Positions 44,790 to 57,744 of a stretch of 64,000 nucleotides of DNA are shown here, one piece after another. Numbering within the stretch: position 1 is the stretch's first letter; every line of letters starts with the position of its first letter. The stretch is taken from the NCBI GenBank assembly GCA_034440635.1, contig JAOTON010002091.1, positions 248,001 to 312,000 of the forward strand, in the 5' to 3' direction. This DNA is from Lepas anatifera. Taxonomy: Eukaryota; Arthropoda; Thecostraca; Lepadidae. The position numbers and the translations under genes were made by a program. The notes below the pieces were generated by a model, which made no database searches, was not told the DNA's origin, and was given only the letters and a program-made list of their open reading frames with translations.

Positions 44790-45993
44790 CAGCACCGCGG
44801 ATGGTCACATGTCGGGGGGGGACAGGACAGGGGCGGATCCAGAATTTCCTCAAGGAGGGGGTGAATTCAAGACTCGGGCCCTTATTTGGGGAGGGGGCCA
44901 GCGACCCGGGGGGGGCAGAAAAAATGGTTAAATGTGATGGAACTCAGCTTTAAAAAAAATGGTGCGCCAGGCCCAATCCGGGGTCATTTTACAAGTTACC
45001 ACCACACCTACACGCTCGCACGCAATGTATAGTCAGTATATACATGTACAGACATGTTTAGGATGCAGTGCGATAACAAGGACAGACAACAGCGCAATAA
45101 ATGGTCCTTCATCACAGATTCATCAGAGCAGGGCACTGCGTAAGACCGCTACTCCGCTAGTTGCGGACTCTCTCAATAGAAATGGAATAGCGGGGTTTTT
45201 TAAAAAAAGGAGCGGGGTAGCGGGTAGCGGATTTCAATACCTTAAAAGCGCTACCGCGACCGACAGCCGTTAAAGAAAACTGGTATTGAACAAATTAAAT
45301 TTTGTTTTTGTTTTGCGTAGAAAAGAAGAAGACTCAAAACTGGGTTCCGATTACAGCCTTAAACGTAAAATAGCGCATTTATTTGCGGATACTTGCATGA
45401 ACTTGCAATGATAGAGTATTTATGAACGGTGAATGCTTTAACAGATTGAAAAACCGTTTTACTTTTCATAACTAGGTGCTCAATGTTCAAAATATTTGGT
45501 TGTTTGCGCTCGGTTTTTTAGTTAGGTTTCCCTACAACAGAGCATCACAACGATATTTTGGGTCTGCGCTTGTAAAATTTGTGCGGCACACTCTGGCTTA
45601 AACATATGATTAGAAGAGGTGATATCTGTGCCAGGAGAGTATGGGTCCGGTGGTTCAGTAAGCCTCCAGAGCAGCAGATTTAGCGGCTCAGCAAACAAGC
45701 TGAGAAACCTTAAGGAAACTTCCCACTAGTGTAACAATTGACTACCGACATGGATAATAATGCCCTCTCTTTATAAAAAAGATTATTTTTCGGTGAAATG
45801 TACTTAAGCCACAAAGAAACCTTTCTAATCGAGCTTCAGTAGCGATTGATTTTAAAAATAGCGTTATCAGAATAGCGGTTTCTTTAGCAAACAAGTAGTG
45901 GAGTAGTGGGAAGTGAGCTTGAATAATTTCCTCTCCTCTCTCTCTCCTCCTTCCCTCTTTCCCATCTTTCTCTTCTGCTGTCTGTCGATTGTT
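44790..45993. repeat. Non-coding, with TAGCGG-rich repeat, unit 2
   Basis: This is the counterpart of 14975-16180. In this copy the GAGTGGCGGTTTCTTTAAGG portion is replaced by a shorter T/A run (45190-45205), which removes part of the inverted motif set. A (CT)n tract lies just past the PAN/FAMeT stop. AATAAA on the minus strand near 45380 could be a distant polyadenylation signal. Confidence 0.45.
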
Positions 45994-47481
45994 TCAGGGC
46001 TGTCCGCTCATGAAGCCGGTGCCCTCCGTCAGCCACGTGTCCGTCCTCCAGCGCGGGTCGTAGCGGGCCAGACGCACTTCAGCCCCAGACCTGCATCCCA
46101 GACTGACTCTGTCAATGTTCAGCCCCGTTTTGCCTGGCCCCGTGAAAAGCGGCTCGGAGTCTTCATTCTTGTGGACAGTGGTCGAAACGTTGTTGTAGCG
46201 GATGGTGAGCGTGACGAACTCGGTTCCGTTCAGCACAGGTCCGGTCCTGAATGTATAGACCTCTGTATAATCGGCAGCCTCGGTATGTGCGGCTTCTATA
46301 AATATGATGGTGTTGGCCCCACAGCCGACACACACTCTGAGCTTTTCCATGGCGTTGTCATCATACAAGTTGACAAGGAAACCAGTTCTTGCCTTGCAGT
46401 CGAACTTGACGGTGATATCTGATGTGGGACTGACGCGAAGTGAGATATGGTACCCTTTAGGGATAACGAACTCGGGGTCGGCTCCTGTGCCTTGGGGAGA
46501 AAACAGCCACGTGTCGGCAACGCCTCCAGAGTGAATACGCAGCAGCGAGGGACTTTTCGTTGTCGCTGTCACAATGAAGTTGAACGATTTGCCACTGACC
46601 GGTGCTTGAGCCGAGACGAGCAGAGGATTCTCGTCAGTTCCAACACTCATATTTCCTTTGCACCACGAAATTCTAAGCTTACTGAAGTTTCCGGCGTTGA
46701 CAATGCCAACAAGTTTCGTAGAGGTAAGTGTGTTGGTTCCAGATGCTTCTTTCAACTTCAGCTTGATTTGGGATTCGGTTAAGACAAACATCATGTCATC
46801 AATTTGGAGATTTAATCCATGTTGGATCCTTATGGTCAGAACGGTTGTGAGCAGCACACTGACGCTCAAAGAACACACACCGGGGCTGAGTTGCTTGATT
46901 TGTCGTTCGCCGTAAACTACCTCCCAGTCAAGGTGTTTTGGTAGTGCAAACCCGGGGTATACTTCCCACATGTTGTGGTTGAGCTGACAGATGTCATCAA
47001 CGCAGCCGTTCGAAAGGGACGGTGGCAAATCACAGTGAGCGTCAGACTTGCAGAAGTCCCCAGCTCCGTCCCCGTAACACGAAGAGGAACAGTAGCCTTG
47101 TTCAATGCAGGCACTGTTGTTCCAGTAAGTTTGCTCTACGGGCTCATTAGCTACGTCATAGTAGGTGACAGCGGTATCGTTTTCCAGCTGATAGCCAGCA
47201 CAAGCCTGATGAGAGAACAGCTGACAGCTGACGTTGCTGGAAATGTTTCCGAAGTTCAGGGCCTGACATTGAGGGTGAATGGCACATTCTCTGAGGCAGT
47301 GATACGATTCGTTTAGGAGGATCTCTTTTAGCGGTGCCTTTCCAGTAATTTTCTTACCATGGCGGTGAAGACTGATGCCATACTTGATTTGCACACCGTG
47401 AGCTTGAGTGATAACTATGGCTGCTACTACTGTGTAGCAGAAAACCGATGGAAACTTACGTGCCATCGAAATGTGAGCCAT
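45994..47481 (-). CDS. Secreted PAN/apple-FAMeT protein (intact copy)
   Basis: This intronless frame encodes about 495 aa. The start is taken at 47481 (A at -3, G at +4); the frame stays open further upstream, and another ATG lies five codons in. Seen in order: a signal peptide (residues ~1-29, ending ITQAHG); a PAN/apple-type domain (~30-115) with HCLRECAIHPQCQALNFG and further cysteines; a cysteine-rich linker (~120-175); and a FAMeT-like module (~190-310) with the hallmark RISWCKGNMSVG. A second beta-rich segment (~315-485) follows, with FVTLTIRYNNVS and a DRVSLGCRSGAEVRL end that looks lectin-like. There is no transmembrane segment or GPI signal, and many N-glycosylation sites. PAN domains bind protein or carbohydrate; FAMeT modules occur in extracellular proteins despite their enzyme name. 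A secreted recognition or structural role is inference. Confidence 0.8.
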   Translation of the reverse strand: MAHISMARKFPSVFCYTVVAAIVITQAHGVQIKYGISLHRHGKKITGKAPLKEILLNESYHCLRECAIHPQCQALNFGNISSNVSCQLFSHQACAGYQLENDTAVTYYDVANEPVEQTYWNNSACIEQGYCSSSCYGDGAGDFCKSDAHCDLPPSLSNGCVDDICQLNHNMWEVYPGFALPKHLDWEVVYGERQIKQLSPGVCSLSVSVLLTTVLTIRIQHGLNLQIDDMMFVLTESQIKLKLKEASGTNTLTSTKLVGIVNAGNFSKLRISWCKGNMSVGTDENPLLVSAQAPVSGKSFNFIVTATTKSPSLLRIHSGGVADTWLFSPQGTGADPEFVIPKGYHISLRVSPTSDITVKFDCKARTGFLVNLYDDNAMEKLRVCVGCGANTIIFIEAAHTEAADYTEVYTFRTGPVLNGTEFVTLTIRYNNVSTTVHKNEDSEPLFTGPGKTGLNIDRVSLGCRSGAEVRLARYDPRWRTDTWLTEGTGFMSGQP

Positions 47482-48593
<1,112 letters not shown>

Positions 48594-49857
48594 GGGAAAA
48601 ATCGACAAAGCTACAGGGCATAACATTTTCGGAGGATTAGGCGAGTAGACAGTATGGCTTGTGTGAAAGTTAAACATATTCCGTGTGAAGTCTGAAGCAG
48701 CTTTCCCAATGGCTTCAAAGGGTTGTTGGGGTGTTCATAGGTCAGAGCCGCATGACGAAATCCATTGAGCAAAGCGGATTGAGATTTCTCAGGAGGCTCT
48801 ATTCTGGCCGCTTGGCGGTTCTGACCGTTGATGCCAGGGCTCTGCAATTGTGTAGGGTGATAGCCCCTTTACGCTAGACGCCCAAACTAAGGCCCCCAAA
48901 TCGAAGTTTGAAATAGTTTTTGAGAAACTCTGGAGTAAATGTTTTCAATTTTGCATTTTTCAATTTTTATTTCTTAAGCGACGAACTTGCAATTTGCCTT
49001 CTTTCGAATAAGCAACAGGGGCCACCTAAGAAAAAAACGAACTGGTCAGACAATATTTATTACGCTAAAACGCAGTATTTCTAATACAAGAAAAAAGAAA
49101 TTTAAATTTGACAGCCGAACTTTTAAGCTCGAAATGTAAGAAGACACGCTTCATTAAGTTTAAAAGCAGCCTCCTGGAGGCAACTAGGTCAATTTTCTTG
49201 TGCTTAGGCATAGTTTCCAGAAGAAAACTTAAAATTCTGACCTAGTTTTTGTCATTTTTCCGGAGGGCTACATTTTTGCTCATTTCATTTAAATCTTAAT
49301 ATCTCGCGATCTAATGCGCCGATTTGACTTTTCATTTAAAATAATGAAAGAACATTGATTCATCCTGATAATATTTGGAGATGGATATCGTGATATTAAA
49401 ATTATTTGTTTTAGATGTATAAACATAATTTTAATTGAAAAACTTTTATTTGTAGCTTCTCAGTTCTGAGCACACGTCATTCACAAGCTCACAATCGACA
49501 TGGCTGAATAGGAAAATTAATTACAATCGATTCATTCATTTACACTACCCACCTATCTCCAACAGCTTTCGAGTAATTCGTCCGAAAGGGTATTTCAAGG
49601 AGCTAAATTTCTCGGAACACGTTTGCTTCTCACTATGGTTTCAAGTCCTCATAATAAATGGAAGTGGATGCAATTTGGCATAAAGCTAGCTTGGGGTCCT
49701 GGGTCGCCGATACAAGTAATTCTAGGCCAATATAGTGTTTTGTTCGTCTTCTAGAAGCAGCTTTGTACCATGGCTTTTCTATACGAACACAGCACCCGGC
49801 GCCACGATCACGGCATCGTTTTGATTGAGTGATTCCGGCCAGTGACCTCCTCACGGG
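48594..49857. other. Conserved AT-rich stretch with empty transposon site, unit 2
   Basis: This continues like 25173-26212, then passes directly into the sequence found at 31927 onward in unit 1. The TA at 49634-49635 is the unoccupied target of the 5.7-kb transposon. No gene. Confidence 0.65.
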
Positions 49858-50192
49858 CAGGGGCGGACGCAGGCCCGAGTTTGGGGGACCAAACCCAAGT
49901 CTGCCTCTTCTCCGGGGGGGGATGGGGGGTGGGAGCGAAGATTTTTTTGCTCTACAGACCTAGTGTAAACACCTTTTTTCAGTGTGCGACAGACCTAGTA
50001 TAAGCTACCTCTCCAAGTACATGATCGCTCTCCGGGGGGGGAGCGAATATTTTTTTGCTCTACAGACCTAGTGTAAAAAACACCTGTTTTCGAAAAATTT
50101 CCGGCGTTTGAGGGGGCCAAAAGATAGTTTGCCTCCCCCTCCAGCGCTTTGGGGGAATGGCCGGAATGCCCCCCCTGCGTCCGCCAATGCTG
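49858..50192. mobile_element. MITE at the unit 2/3 junction
   Basis: Same element as at 32149-32488, with the same ACGGG flanks (49853-49857 and 50193-50197) and slightly shorter C and G runs. Confidence 0.8.
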
Positions 50193-50231
50193 ACGGGTCA
50201 CAGGTGTAGGGTTAGTGGGAGCCGGTAAAGT

Positions 50232-50307
50232 GCGGCGGGGTGGTCTAGTGGTAAGAGGCCCTGTCTCGTAATCAGGGGTACCCAGTTTGAATCCGGGGTT
50301 GACTGCG
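50232..50307 (+). repeat. tRNA-Thr(CGT)-like SINE head, unit 3
   Basis: Sequence and pairing are identical in kind to the unit 2 copy; the acceptor arm is unpaired. Confidence 0.6.
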
Positions 50308-50314
50308 GAATATT

Positions 50315-52051
50315 TATTAGTCATTTCAAAGAAAAGAATGATAACACTGACCTACAGGCTTATGAAGAGATACATTGAGAAGGAAACATGGTTTGCGTTC
50401 AGCACATTGTCATGCGGCTCTCCTGCGCCGGTGGGGCGTTAGCCCAGGTCGCAGATCGGGGTCTTTCAAGTGCAGATAGGGTCAGTATAGGAGTAGTAAG
50501 GAACCGGTGTTTTATGTTTGGAGTGATGCCACCATGGATTTTAATTTGTACTTGATGAGTGATAAACTGCACAGTCACGCCACCAGCGTCTCAGTTTTAA
50601 ATTTCTGGTAACACTCCTGCATTTTAGCAGTGGGTAATAAGGCTGCAAATCCTCGGACTGTCATTTCGTGCACGACATGGCATGCCATGGCTTGGTATTA
50701 ATGAACAGAAACACAACATGAGGGACGCTGCTTATCAATCTTACACAGCTGGCAATATGTTGATGCCTACAAATGTTTTCAAGTCAGAAAAAACGTGGCA
50801 CCACTGACCAAAGTCCCCTAAGATGCTGCGTCTTTTTTTTGGATATTTTCTTTCATTTGCTAGCCCCATTGGGAATGAACTGTTTAGGGGAGAATATACA
50901 CATAATTCAGCTATCGTGTATATTTCTTGTTTTTATGCATCTTATGGACTGCATAAGTGTGGACTATATAATGAGTTACCTTGCAGGTAGTGGCGTACAC
51001 AAGAGAGGCACTAGGCGGCGCAATCCCCCCCCGAAATGGCTGTGCCTATAGTTAATGCATAGCCGAAGGCTGTTCCGAGGCAAAGGAAGGGGATACTAAT
51101 TTCTCGGGGTGCTCGAGCCACCAAAATGTTGTCCTGAATTCGCCCACTGCTTGCAGGTATGTAAACATACATACATCGGAAAGGGGTCTGGCGTCAATGT
51201 GTCGTGGAGGGACCCTAAAGTGACCCCCCCAAAAACCAATACGGTTAGAAAAACGCACGTTTGGGAATGTGTGGGACCGATCATGAACTACTTTATGCCC
51301 AATTTCCAGCGACCTAACTCAATAACTTCAAGGTCAAACAAGGTCGAATTTCAAATCTGGGCGGTGCTGGGGGCCTATTTGGAAATGCCGTTATTATATG
51401 CGGGAAAAAGCTGGGAATATTCTAAACGCAAAACAGATCACAGAGAAAAGGTTCAACACAATGTGTTCTGAAAATTTGAGATCAAATTCATGTAAGTTCA
51501 CTGGTCTATGAGGTAAAAATATGAAATGTACCCAATAATGTACAATATAACTGGTACCATAGCACCCTTTGGGCGGAAAATGAGGGAAATGAGACCTTTA
51601 AAAAATACCGTTGTCCTTGGTCTGTGACATTGACCTTGAAACTGAGAAGCCTTAACTATGAATTCGTATCAGAGCATACGCCATGTTGAATAATGTCATC
51701 TAATCGGAATGCTGGGGTTAAAGACTTTGACCTGTGATTTTGCATCTTGACTTTGATTATTCATGCAGGGTGGCCTTTAAAGGGAATGTGGCACCTGGGT
51801 CGAATCCAGGAATTTAGCGTAATGAGGGGTATGTTTAGCCGAAAATCATGAAAACGCCCATGATTTCTCTGAAAAATGTGCAATGAGCTCAATATTTTGA
51901 TTTTTAGAATGTTCCCCTAGGGTGAAAAATAAACCCCTGCCTGGGGATGACGCCATGATCTGGCAACTACTACCATATCCTTCAAGGGCTGCAAGGGCTT
52001 CAAGGGCTTCGTTTGGCACCGTGACGTTGGCGCTGTCGTCACACCAACAGC
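50315..52051. repeat. Non-coding repeat-derived stretch, unit 3
   Basis: This is the counterpart of 3060-4815, with the hAT-like end near 50989 and the TGACCT-type repeat. A short difference at 51100-51120 replaces the TAATAATTGGTGG of unit 1. No gene. Confidence 0.6.
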
Positions 52052-52319
52052 TCATTTATTTCATTTCATTTATTCAGGCTTATCAGCAACATGTATGTGG
52101 AAACCCAATTACAGCTGAAGTCAAGCAATAAAACAGCACACCAATGAATATTTACAATGCAACCGTGTAACAATGTAATGAAACCTATTCCTGCAAGAGT
52201 AATATAAAACACTCGATATAAAATATACACGAAGCTATGAATATGAAGCAAATGAAAATACATAAGAAACACTGCAATACATTAAGACATGAAAAACGGC
52301 ATAAAATAAGATAAGAAGC

Positions 52320-55300
52320 CTAAAATGGATGAGCTTTAACATATTTCCTCACCCTGGCTCTAAAACTACTAAAGGTCGAAGCGTAGGGGTCTGCCTCGGG
52401 ACAGCGTCCAAGATGGCCATTAAAAGCAATCGCTGCCCTGCGAAATAAGCCTCTTTTGACGGTCTCCACACGAGGCAGGGAAACATGTAAAAGGTGGCTT
52501 TGCATCCCCCTGGTTCGCCGCTGAGGTACATGGTGTGGGAAGCTCCCGAGCAGACAGGCGGAGTCCACCTTCCCGGTTATGATTTTGAGTACGAAGCAAA
52601 TGTCGTACTGGAGTCTCCTCTGGGACAGACTGCTAATTTTGAAGAGCTTTAAGAGATCATGGTATGACAAGGACTGAGATGGTCGAGATGTGTGAATGTT
52701 GGATGCGAGCCAAATCAAAAATTTATGTTGGACCCTGTCTAATCTGTCCAAATGACATCTTGCAGCTCCGCCCCAGATGACACATCCATATTCCAGAATT
52801 GATCGAACATTGCCAAAATATGCAGCCAAAATTGGTCCTTCCTTAAGTCTTCCACCACCTCGGCCAGTCTGAAGAGAGCGCATTAACAGACCCAACATCT
52901 TGTTTGCCTTGCTGACGATGATGTTTATATGCTCTGAAAAGTTCAATTTGGAATCTAACCAAATGCCGAGGTCGCGAACTTTGTCCATGTGCTCCAGAGG
53001 TGTGTTTCGAATTTTGTAGATTGCCGGGATGGGGTTCCTTTTTAAAGTGATTCTAAACGAATGACATTTTGAGGGATTCAGATTTAGCTTCCAGGATTCG
53101 GACCACTTAGCCAATCTATCTAGATCAGCCTGGAGCAGTTCTGAGTCTTCGGGAGTATGAATTTGGTGGTAAAGCTTCACATCGTCAGCAAATAGCAAAG
53201 AATTTGTTTGAATTTCGTTTGGCAGATCATTAATGAACAAGGCAAAGAGCAAAGGAGATATTTGACTGCCTTCCGGTGTTCCAGAGCGTACATCCGTCCA
53301 ATGAGAGCACTTTCCGTTTACGACAACCCGTTGTTTTCTCGAGCAAAGGAATGATTTAAGCCAGGACAGCGCTTTTCCAGACACATTATAAGATTTTTGA
53401 AGCTTATAGAGTAAAAGTTTATGATTCACGCTCTGAAAGGCCGCAGAGTAGTCAGTGTAGATTATGTCAGTTTGATGGCCGGAAGAGATAGAGTCCCACG
53501 CCGTTTTTAGAAGAGTTGCCAAATTAGAGTCACATGAGCGGCGCGGGACAAATCCGTGCTGATATTCAGACAGGACTGGTTGAACATGAGTGAGAAGGGT
53601 CTGATATACGCATCTCTCCAAAATTTTGCCGAATAGCGGAAGCAGAGAGACACTTCGGTAATTTTGAGGTGATTTCCTAGATCCTTTTTTGAAAATCGGG
53701 ACAATGTTGGCCTCCACCCATCTGCCCGGGAATATCCCCTCTTCTATTGATTTCCTAAATAGGATGCAGAGAGGGAGCACCAGCTCGTCACGCAATTCCT
53801 TGACGACTCTAGCACTGATATCGTCAGGCCCGCAGGCCTTGTGCACCTGCAAATCATCCAACACAGCTCGAACTGTTCCCTCTGATATTTCAAATCTGTC
53901 CAGAGACGGCAAGTTATACTCTGTGACAGTGGGGTAATCAGCAACATCAGGTGGGGTAAATTTTCTCGCGAAGGTATCGTTAAGCAGGTTGGCTTTTTTG
54001 AATGTCATCATAGATTTCGTGTGTTCCATCTAACAGTGATGCAATTCGTCCCTTATTCCCCCTGATGCACTGTAGGTACGACCAAAAACGTTTTGGATTT
54101 GTTTTAAAGTTTCCGATCATGCCCTGCAAATGCTTAAAATATTTGTGAGATGACAGAGTTTTGAATGATCGCCGCGTTTCCTCGAAATTTTGGATGGTCT
54201 GGTCATTCCTATTACGCTTCATACCCTTGAAAGCTCTTTCTTTCTCTCGCAGTGCACGCCTAACCTCAGCGTCAAACCAGGGGGGGACATCGCCGGCGCA
54301 ACGTGACAGTTGGCACATGATCGCGAATGGCGGCTCTCAGCACATCATAAAACATATCCACCGCCCCCTCAGCATTGAGGTTTAACAAAGCCTCCCAAGG
54401 TACAAGCTGTAGACTGCGCCTCATGCCGTCAAAATCTGCTCTTTTATAGTTAAGTGCCGTTGACCTATTCACAAGGGGTGTTTGAGGTGCAACAACCCTA
54501 ATCTCACTGATAATTTCGGAATGGTCAGAGGGAAAAATACCACTTCTCACACAGGACTTCACGTGAGCACACCTAGAAAACGCTAAATCCAGAAAGTTGT
54601 TATTCCTTGTGGGTTCTGTAACACTTTGGCAGAGACCAGCAATATCACATTTCTCTATCAGTAAGATAGCACGTTCCGACATTCGTTGATAAACAGGTGT
54701 GGACGAAAACGGCCCTGTCTCTACACTTCTGTACCACTTAACATCTGGTGTATTAAAATCCCCAAAGCACACAAAAGGTCTTCGCGGATATCGGGCTGCA
54801 ATGGCAGTCATCACCTCAAGAGAGTTCCTAAACAGATGTGAATCACCTGGGGCACAATAAAGAACACACGCGAGTAATTTGGTTGTCGTGCCGATCTCGA
54901 TGACCAGCGACTCCGTTCCGTCAGTCTCTAAGTCTTCTCTCCTCGTGGAAGGAAGCCTGTTGGCAATAGCGCACGCCACTCCCCCGCGTGAGTTGGCCTG
55001 TCTCTTCTGTACCATGTGTGGTCCGGTAATGCCGACTGCAGCTCCTCTGTTCCTACCGACTCGTCCAGCCAGGTTTCAGTCCAAGATATGATATCATATT
55101 TCTCAAGCTCTGTCGAACATGCCCTGAGTATGCCTAGTTTATTCCGTATGGAACGGACATTTTGAGTGATAATACGGAGTGTTTCTGTTTTTGCTTGAGG
55201 AGGTCCGGGATTCACCTCTACGTCTCCCGCTATAAGCAGTCGCGTCAAATTAAAAGTTGAGGTAGAATTCGTGCTGTGCTTTACTGCACTATGAAAAAAC

Positions 55301-55380
55301 ATGGGGGGCGCGCCCCAGCCTCTCTGTTCCTGGGTTCGCCACTGCCGGGGCAGCCACACGCCCGAGGGCATGTTGTCCAT
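52320..55380 (-). pseudogene. LINE-A polyprotein, dead copy in unit 3
   Basis: A 569-codon frame (52320-54029) keeps the whole RT and C-terminus. Upstream, one extra T near 53995 and one extra G near 54290 shift the frame. The WYRRDR frameshift common to all copies is present. The 2A motif is at 55201-55227. An extra G after the ATG at 55302 puts the hydrophobic leader of units 1 and 2 out of frame, so only the MFFHSAVKHS start stays linked to the 2A peptide here. Confidence 0.85.
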
Positions 55381-55432
55381 TCCGTCCTGTCGCTAATAGA
55401 ACCAGCAACAGCCAGAGATGCATTGTAAAATG

Positions 55433-55520
55433 CGGATGCATGAAGTCTTGAACCGCCACTCTCGCAGTCGATATATTTCACCGCTCAGACGGCGCGCTTA
55501 ACCACTCGGCCACTGTCGCG
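55433..55520 (-). repeat. tRNA-Ser/Leu-like module at LINE-A 5' end, unit 3
   Basis: As in unit 1, with one change in the B-box side (CAAGACTTC for CAATACTTC). Confidence 0.5.
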
Positions 55521-57513
55521 TTAGCTGCGGCGGGCAGTAGCTTTTAGCGCTCGTGGCCTGGCGAAATCTGGGCGCGGATTCTGAAGTTTGGGTGACTGCT
55601 AGGACACCCTGACCAACACAGAGCCGGCTCTAATTTACCTATACCGGATGCGTACAGCTTGAACAATGTTACACAAAGACTAAGGCACCACCAGAGACCT
55701 TCTTCACCATAGGTTGCAGAAGATTGCCGCGTAGTTCTTGCATAATCTCTTATAAATGACGCAGCGTGCTACACCCGTCCGTCACCGTCGGCGTTCCACC
55801 ACGACTGAGAAATGCTGAGAAATGTGGCCGCTTGGCTGGTGTGAACTTTGGGTACATTTCATGTAGGGTTTTAGCTTTTTTCCACGGAAATTTTGAGTTT
55901 CAAGACAAATGATATATTGAGTAACGGGTTCTCCGGCATGCTTTACAACTTGGCTACCTCAGTTAAAATCACATTATAAAGGAGCCACATTCCCTTTAAA
56001 TATAACCCGATTATATGACGTTATTACGGCACTACTCGGTCCTCAGTGCAGGCAGACTGGTGCAATTTAAAGAAAAAGTTAGGTCTGACTTTAAAAGTGC
56101 GGAAAAATATATTTTCAAAACTATTTCACCAATTGACGTGCTAATGAATTCTCTCAGATATGACTATGTAGCGTTTTCTGGCACCGAACGATCTCCAGCC
56201 ACTTTGGAAAAAATAGATGGGGGACTTAAAACCCACTCCACACCCATACTGGAGAGGATTCTGGCACTAACGCGCGCTGGAGGGGGCCTGGTAGGCCCCC
56301 TCCGATCCCGGAAACTAAGAGGTGTAAAAAAACGCCAGTTGGAGGGTGGGTGGGGGCTATGGTGATCTACATCATATCCACTTTTATTGACCTAAATCAG
56401 TACCTTCAAGGTGTGATTAGGTCATAGATTTTAGATATTGGCCATGCTGGGAAAGTATTTGGAAATGCCAAGATTATGACCGAAATAGACAGAAATGAGC
56501 CGAAGGCGGACCAGGATCATAGGGAGAAGGTTGCAAGGAATATTCCCTACAATTTTGAGGTCAAGATCATCCAAGGTCATTGACCTATGACGTCACAATA
56601 TGATACACTACCTATAATGTACACTATGACAAGCAAAATAGCAACTGTTTGGCGGGAAATGAGAATTGACTTTTCCCAATGACATTTGACCTTGCCCATT
56701 GACCTTGACATTGAGGTGTCTGAACTATGACGTCATAGCATGATGTACTTCAGACCGGGTACCGCCATTTAACCGAAAGCACTGGGGTAAATGATCTTGA
56801 AAGCGCCTATATGACCTTGACCTGTGACCTTGACCTTCATGTGAGGTTGCATTGACATATCATCCTGATTATATGTCCTTATGACGTCACCACTCGGTCT
56901 CCAACGCAAGTGAACTGGTCCGACCGATCGATTAAGGCGATCACAAAATGCAGGTCTGACTTTGAGAGCCTATAAGTAAAGAAAACGTTCGACCAATTTT
57001 CAAAACTTTTTACCAACCGACGCGCCTTTAAATTCTCTCAAATGTGACCAAGTATCGTTGTTCGGCTACGAGCGGTTCTTTGGCCATCTCGGAAAAACAG
57101 GTGGGGGCCTCCGCAGCCCCACCACTCCGCGTGTTAAGGCTTAGGTCAGATGCAAATTGTCACTAAAACACTGTGGAGCACGTATTTGAGGATAGTTTCC
57201 TCTTATCTCAGAATTTCATTAGGATTTTGCTTCATCTTTTGGTTGGGGGTGCCCAAATCACTATTCGGAGAGGGGGACGGCACATCATGGCACCCCCAAA
57301 GACATAGATATCCACACACCTGCTTTAAGGTGCTGAAAGCATACGATTAACTAACAATTTAACAATTAATTTAATAAGTTAGCGTTTCTTTATGAATTTC
57401 AAACAGGCACGAATGCATCTGAATGCATACAACAAGGATAAAAATACAACTTTATAAATAACTTCGTAAAAGTCAGGAAATTTCAAATCCCAACAGCAAC
57501 ACTTATGTGTTTA
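55521..57513. repeat. Non-coding flank and TGACCTTGACC repeat, unit 3
   Basis: LINE-A flank (to about 55978) is followed by the complete two-part interspersed repeat seen at 38256-39799. The clusters of TGACCTTGACC around 56690-56710 and 56815-56840 are retained. No supported gene. Confidence 0.6.
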
Positions 57514-57543
57514 TACATATATATATATTTATTTATTTATTTA

Positions 57544-57600
<57 letters not shown>
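57514..57600. repeat. (AT)n tract, single in unit 3
   Basis: An AT run with TTTA interruptions occupies the place where units 1 and 2 have a Penelope-like fragment flanked by AT runs. Confidence 0.95.
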
Positions 57601-57603
<3 letters not shown>

Positions 57604-57714
57604 CTTCTCTCTAGCCTATCGTGTCCCTGATCAAGTGATACCAGACCGGACTCCTACGATCTAGAGCTTTACATTTAAATCACAAACCCCCCAATGCCAG
57701 CTGGTGCCAGCTGG

Positions 57715-57744
57715 ATTGTATTGTATTGTATTGTATTGTATTTT
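57715..57744. repeat. (TATTG)n pentanucleotide repeat, unit 3
   Basis: Same position and flank as in units 1 and 2. Confidence 0.9.

Larger units (their letters stand above)
52052..55520 (-). mobile_element. LINE-A copy 3
   Basis: This is the same ancestral insertion as in units 1 and 2, with the same tail and the same tRNA-like 5' module. Confidence 0.85.
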
